Assembly: GCA_964503045.1 (NCBI GenBank)
Contig: CAZCZI010000013.1
Location: 76,439-140,438, forward strand
Direction: 5' to 3'
Source of the DNA: CAYZJR01 sp964503045
GTDB lineage: Bacteria > Cyanobacteriota > Vampirovibrionia > Obscuribacterales > Obscuribacteraceae
Length of the DNA stretch: 64,000 nucleotides
Below the pieces are notes generated by a model. That model did no database searches and was not told where the DNA came from. It worked only from the letters and a program-made list of their open reading frames with translations. Of this stretch, positions 60,447 through 64,000 are shown in pieces (the stretch's first letter is position 1; every line of letters starts with the position of its first letter). Position numbers and translations under genes: made by a program.

Positions 60447-61538
60447 CTATCGAATGGGAAGCGGACGAGCAGGGTAATTTTGATATAGTCTTGCGATGGT
60501 CGCCTTGTCGCGCTTTGTTAGCGCCGGCAACTGGCGTGAAGACTTGGAGAAATACATGATGTCGCTTGCATTTTGTGAGTGACCGTTGAGACCGAATGCA
60601 TGGCCGATTTCGTGTAAGCAAGTCTCTTTCATTTGTTCTTCGGAAATCGCAGCACCTGTGGATCCTTTAATCGTCAGTAAGTGAATTGTTCCTTTTCTAA
60701 TTCTTGAGATGCCGTCGAGATCTGGCTCTCCAACAAAGGTGCGGGCTAGTCCTTGTTCGACGTGCGCACCGGAGTTATCCATTGCAAGGTCTTGCGGATT
60801 GCTTGTCCAAATCACCACGAGATCGGCTTGATTAGGGTTGTTTACGAAGAAATAGGACAGCTTGTATCCGGATGCTTTCACCCAGGTGTTGAAGCTGTCT
60901 GCAAGCAAGAGCATGAAGTTGGGATTGTAGCCGTAGACATCGTTTCCAGGGGTGACGAATACTTTGATCGGCAGCTTCTCGAGCTGCCACTGATGCGCGT
61001 TGTGTTCCTGTGCCAGCTGATCGAGATAATCAAGGCTGTGTGGATCGCTGAAAACCTGACTTTGCTTTTGCTCTTGGAGATCTTTGATAAGTCGCTCTGC
61101 CTGTTGCTTCATGCGCAGCTCCGGATTCATCGTCAAATACCGTTGCGCGCTTGCAATTGCTCGGTCGTATTGGCACAAATCTTTGTATCCCAAGGCGAGA
61201 TTCCAGGCTACGGACTTCTCTTTCGGTGCAAACTGCATTGCCCTTTCCAGTTCCGTTACCGAACCGGCTGCATTGCCGAGATTGTGATAAACCTCCGCTA
61301 GAAGCTGATGTACGTGCACTGAGTTCTTGTTTGGATCATAAGTCGCAGCCTTTTCCAAGAGGATGCGCGCGTCGACGTTTCTTTCGCTCTTCATCAGTGC
61401 TGTTGCCTGGTTGAGCATGTCGTAGACGATGTTTGTGTTTTGCTCGTATTGCGTGAACTGCCTTGCTTCTGAAGGCTTGAGCGGAAGAAGGCAGCAGGCT
61501 GCCGCCAACAAGCACTGAATTATTCTTCTACGAAGCAA
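60447..61538 (-). CDS. exported TPR-matrixin metalloprotease
   Basis: This 363-residue protein has a signal peptide (1-25), TPR-like repeats (about 60-150) and a C-terminal matrixin-type zinc protease domain. The zinc motif is HEIGHAFGLNGH (309-320). The spacing to the third His is one residue longer than the classical HExxHxxGxxH, as in bacterial TPR-matrixins I recall from cyanobacteria. A Met-turn follows (DIMYFS, about 327-332). It is co-transcribed with the HENGH lipoprotein 11 bases downstream. Likely substrates are extracytoplasmic proteins; none is known. Confidence 0.85.
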   Translation of the reverse strand: MLRRRIIQCLLAAACCLLPLKPSEARQFTQYEQNTNIVYDMLNQATALMKSERNVDARILLEKAATYDPNKNSVHVHQLLAEVYHNLGNAAGSVTELERAMQFAPKEKSVAWNLALGYKDLCQYDRAIASAQRYLTMNPELRMKQQAERLIKDLQEQKQSQVFSDPHSLDYLDQLAQEHNAHQWQLEKLPIKVFVTPGNDVYGYNPNFMLLLADSFNTWVKASGYKLSYFFVNNPNQADLVVIWTSNPQDLAMDNSGAHVEQGLARTFVGEPDLDGISRIRKGTIHLLTIKGSTGAAISEEQMKETCLHEIGHAFGLNGHSQNASDIMYFSKSSRQLPALTKRDKATIARLYQNYPARPLPIR

Positions 61539-61618
61539 GGTGCAATCTCCTTACAAGCTCGTATATTCCCGAGGACGAGTCACTTTAATTAAGACTTGTA
61601 TTAGACGACATCGAGACC

Positions 61619-61882
61619 ATGTTCGATAATGTTGCAATGTCTGAGACGCCGAAGAAAAACCCGGATTGGGTATCTGAATTTGACGCGGGCGCCATGGGTT
61701 GTGGCGAGCTCGTGCTTGAGCTCAGGTCTCGACTGAGGGAAATCGAACCAGGGCAAGTTCTAAGGCTGATCGCCGAAGATCCAGGCGCGGTTGAAGATAT
61801 TCCGGCTTGGTGTCGAATGACGGGCAATTCGATCGTTGATGCGAAACATCCTGTGTACCTAATTGAACGAAAGAGAGGTTGA
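61619..61882 (+). CDS. TusA-like sulfur-carrier family protein
   Basis: This 87-residue protein matches the TusA/SirA fold and length. 'GELVLELRSRLREIEPGQVLRLIAEDPGAVEDIPAWCRMTGN' carries the family pattern of first helix, strand and 'D-[IL]-PAWCR-x-[TS]'. The catalytic Cys position of TusA (Cys-Pro) is occupied by Cys28 in MGCGEL, so a thiol is retained but the Pro is lost; a second Cys (65) is in PAWC. It is the first gene of an operon with a DsrE-like and a TusA-MetE fusion gene, and resembles the N-terminal domain of that fusion. Confidence 0.7.
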   Translation: MFDNVAMSETPKKNPDWVSEFDAGAMGCGELVLELRSRLREIEPGQVLRLIAEDPGAVEDIPAWCRMTGNSIVDAKHPVYLIERKRG

Positions 61883-61886
61883 ACAA

Positions 61887-62252
61887 GTGAACAAATTCTG
61901 CGTCAGTTTGACTTGCGCCAAGGATAACGCTGACAAAGCGACGGTAGCCTTTGTCGTCGCCAATGCTGCTGTTGCATCTGATAAAGAAACAATGGTGTTT
62001 CTGTCGACGGAAGGGGTTCGGATTGGAGCAAAGGGTTACGCCGATGACGTGCATGAGGAAGGATTCGCCCCTCTGAAGGAACTCATCCAAAACTTTGTGA
62101 AGGTGGGTGGAAAGGTGTTCATTTGTTCGCCATGCTTCAAAAAGCGTGGACTGTCGGAAGATAGCATCATTGAAGGATCTACAATCGTCGGCGGCGCCAA
62201 GCTGGTTGAGTTTCTCACCACTGATGGTGGCTCCGCCTGCGTCACTTATTGA
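61887..62252 (+). CDS. DsrE/DsrF-like protein
   Basis: This 121-residue protein has a DsrE-like fold: N-terminal beta-alpha-beta (FCVSLTCAKDNADKATVAFVVANAAV), 'TMVFLSTEGVRI', and a late 'ICSPCFKKRGL' segment with two Cys (about 80-83), where DsrE proteins have their active Cys. DsrE-family proteins pass sulfur to or from TusA. The start is GTG 61887, with GAGAGG 8 bases upstream, 4 bases beyond the previous stop. It is co-transcribed with the TusA-like gene before and the fusion gene after it. Confidence 0.75.
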   Translation: MNKFCVSLTCAKDNADKATVAFVVANAAVASDKETMVFLSTEGVRIGAKGYADDVHEEGFAPLKELIQNFVKVGGKVFICSPCFKKRGLSEDSIIEGSTIVGGAKLVEFLTTDGGSACVTY

Positions 62253-62261
62253 GAAGCTGAG

Positions 62262-63860
62262 ATGGAACCAGTGGAAAAGCACGAATTTGAGCCGGATACC
62301 AGCTTTGATGGTGGCGATCTCGATTGTGGAAATGGGTTGCTCCTTCTCATCCGGAAGCATTTGGATGCGTTGGAACCAGGGCAGCTCCTGGAAATTCGTT
62401 CCACCGAAACATCTGTCGAACAAGACCTGCCCGCTTGGTGCCGGCTGACGAAAAATGAGCTTCTCTCATATACCAGAGATGGAAAACAGCACAGCTACTT
62501 GGTTTGTAAAGGTTCCGCGCAAGAGGTCAAGGCAGGAACATCTCAACAATCGGCTTCTTCCATAGCAGGTTCCGTATCGTCAATTGGTGGTTCGCTGTCG
62601 TCAATTGAAGGATCGCTGTCTGTGATTGAGGGTGCGGTTACAGGCATTGGCGGAATTCCATCAGATATCGAAGGATTGATTTCAACAAATGAAGGCTATG
62701 TTCCAACGATTGAACCTCTGTCGGTAATGGGCATAGGGAGCTGGCCTCGGCCTCGTTGGATGATGCAGGCGCTGCACGAGCATGCTGAAGGAAAGTTGGC
62801 GGAGGACGAGTTCCAAATCACCGCAGATGACGCAGTCAGGCTCTGTGTTGAAATGCAACTTCGATCAGGCGTTGATGTAGTGACAGATGGCGAGCAACGC
62901 CGGGACAACTATTCTAGCTTCGTCGGAGGTCGGCTTGAAAACTGCCAGTTGATACCACTTGTCGATCTTCTCCCGCTTGTCGATGATCCCGAAAAATTTG
63001 AACAGGAAATGAAGTCGCTTGATGTCCCTGCTGCAAAAGTAAGGCATCCAGCAGTCTTTGGGAAGTTGAGGCGAACCGTTCCGTTGACGGTTCACGAATT
63101 TGAATTCGTCACTCGCCTCACCGACAGGCCTGTGAAGATTGCGATTCCAGGACCATATCTATTGACGCGAACGATGTGGATGGAGTGCATTTCCGATAAG
63201 GCTTATGCCTCCAGAGAGGAACTTGCTAAAGACATAGTCAGGGTTCTGAAAGAAGAGTTGCACGCGCTGCTTGCGGCGGGCGTGGCGATGGTTCAACTCG
63301 ATGAGCCAGTGCTTACCGAAGTGGTTTTCACCGGTGCAAAAACAAAACGCTCATTCATGTGCGGGGCTCTCAGCGAGCGTGGTAATGCAGCCGAAGAACT
63401 CGACTTTGCGCTCAAGTTGTTGAATTCCGTCGTGTCCGAGTTTCCGCGCGAACGATTGGCTATGCATGTTTGTCGCGGCAATTGGACAACTGATGAAAGC
63501 GTCGCTCTCACAGGGGATTACAGGGCTCTATTGCCCGTGCTTCAACAAGTGGAGGTGGGAACTCTGCTTCTCGAATTCTGCACGCCACGAGCCGGCGATC
63601 TCGGCATCTTGAGCGAACTCCCGGAGTTTACTCGCATCGGACTGGGCGTTGTCAATCCAAAGGATCCGAACGTCGAAAGTGTCGAGTCCATTGTGGCAAA
63701 AGTCCGCGAGGCGAGCCAGTTTGTTGACATGGAACGCTTGCTCATAATTCCCGACTGTGGTTTTGCAACTTTTGCCGACAATCCAGTAACGTCGGCGCAA
63801 ACTGCCGAAGCGAAGCTCAAAGCAATGGTGCAAGCTCAGGCTGTGTTGCGAAGCCAGTAG
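62262..63860 (+). CDS. fusion of a TusA-like domain with a core methionine synthase (MetE C-terminal) domain
   Basis: This protein has 532 residues. Residues 1-85 are a TusA-like domain with Cys22 and Cys60, closely similar to the free TusA-like protein at 61619. A Ser/Gly/Ile-rich linker follows (about 98-148) with a 7-residue SIxGSLS-type repeat. Residues 155-532 are a core-MetE domain: 'GIGSWPRP', 'VVTDGEQRRDN' and zinc ligands His402, Cys404 (MHVC), Glu438 (LLLEFC) and Cys499 (IPDCG). The N-terminal MetE half is absent, as in core-MetE variants. A sulfur carrier fused to a zinc thiol-methylating domain suggests methyl transfer to, or from, a carrier-bound sulfur, or a methionine synthase with a dedicated carrier; neither is known to me. 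It is 9 bases after the DsrE-like gene. Confidence 0.8.
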   Translation: MEPVEKHEFEPDTSFDGGDLDCGNGLLLLIRKHLDALEPGQLLEIRSTETSVEQDLPAWCRLTKNELLSYTRDGKQHSYLVCKGSAQEVKAGTSQQSASSIAGSVSSIGGSLSSIEGSLSVIEGAVTGIGGIPSDIEGLISTNEGYVPTIEPLSVMGIGSWPRPRWMMQALHEHAEGKLAEDEFQITADDAVRLCVEMQLRSGVDVVTDGEQRRDNYSSFVGGRLENCQLIPLVDLLPLVDDPEKFEQEMKSLDVPAAKVRHPAVFGKLRRTVPLTVHEFEFVTRLTDRPVKIAIPGPYLLTRTMWMECISDKAYASREELAKDIVRVLKEELHALLAAGVAMVQLDEPVLTEVVFTGAKTKRSFMCGALSERGNAAEELDFALKLLNSVVSEFPRERLAMHVCRGNWTTDESVALTGDYRALLPVLQQVEVGTLLLEFCTPRAGDLGILSELPEFTRIGLGVVNPKDPNVESVESIVAKVREASQFVDMERLLIIPDCGFATFADNPVTSAQTAEAKLKAMVQAQAVLRSQ

Positions 63861-64000
63861 ACAGGAAATTCGAAACTAGTGGTCGCGCGACTCGAACTCG
63901 GTCTACATTACTGGATGGGGTGTCAAAATCTTTCTGATGTCGAAGCTGAAAGAGGGCGGTAAGCGCCAGATTTGAAACCGCGAAAAGCGAACCTGTGACT
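63861..64000 (+). other. window end, nothing recognised
   Basis: This is 140 bases downstream of the fusion gene. No terminator or gene start is evident within the window, so the operon could continue beyond it. Confidence 0.3.

Overview
The window reads as a chromosomal segment of a diderm (Gram-negative-type) bacterium of moderate GC content. It carries many lipobox lipoproteins, signal peptides, a TadG-like protein, an AlgI-type MBOAT acyltransferase and a TPR-matrixin protease of the kind I associate with cyanobacterial relatives. My best guess is a non-photosynthetic cyanobacterial lineage (Melainabacteria/Vampirovibrionia, possibly Obscuribacterales). This is an inference from gene style and cannot be verified here. 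I see no rRNA, tRNA, CRISPR array, insertion sequence or prophage. GTG and TTG starts are frequent and Shine-Dalgarno sites are mostly clear.

Layout. Positions 0.4-21.3 kb are almost entirely minus strand, GC-rich and strongly codon-biased. They hold (i) a MoxR/von Willebrand A module resembling the accessory set MxaL-K-C-R-S-A plus an S41 protease (1-9 kb), (ii) an orphan AbiEi-like antitoxin and small unknown genes (10-13 kb), and (iii) a SpoVR - DUF444 (YeaH) - PrkA - PrkA cluster (13.3-21.3 kb). Positions 22-37 kb hold scattered single genes: prfB with its programmed frameshift, an FAD oxidoreductase, a TIG-domain protein, a PfkB sugar kinase, a PP2C phosphatase, a HAD hydrolase, a P1-family peptidase, a tandem-duplicated HExxER protein and an RpoH-like sigma factor. 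Positions 37-40 kb hold a run of small exported proteins, including a lipoprotein built from about twenty 8-residue repeats. Positions 40-46 kb hold a vWA protein paired with a Ro60/TROVE-like protein, and a metal P-type ATPase lacking the CPC motif. Positions 46-64 kb hold TPR proteins, cytidine deaminase, an SGNH/MBOAT acetylation pair, an isoaspartyl peptidase, a TadG-like protein, a lipoprotein/matrixin protease pair, and finally a TusA-like / DsrE-like / TusA-MetE-fusion operon.

The most interesting signals are two. First, a family of eight intergenic palindromes (core TGATTTTTCC/GGAAAAATCA) has outer arms that differ between copies but stay self-complementary. Two copies form a nested REPIN-like pair and one sits inside the loop of an intrinsic terminator. 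Second, the 61.6-63.9 kb operon fuses a TusA-like sulfur-carrier domain to a core methionine synthase (MetE) domain and pairs it with a free TusA paralogue and a DsrE-like protein, which suggests a sulfur-transfer or methionine-forming system I do not recognise.

How the genes work together. The MoxR/DUF58/vWA set is expected to be a membrane-anchored ATPase chaperone system. PrkA, DUF444 and SpoVR form the widespread stress and stationary-phase kinase triad, here with a second, diverged PrkA. The SGNH and MBOAT proteins likely O-acetylate an exported or cell-wall polysaccharide. The window also concentrates six vWA or vWA-like proteins.
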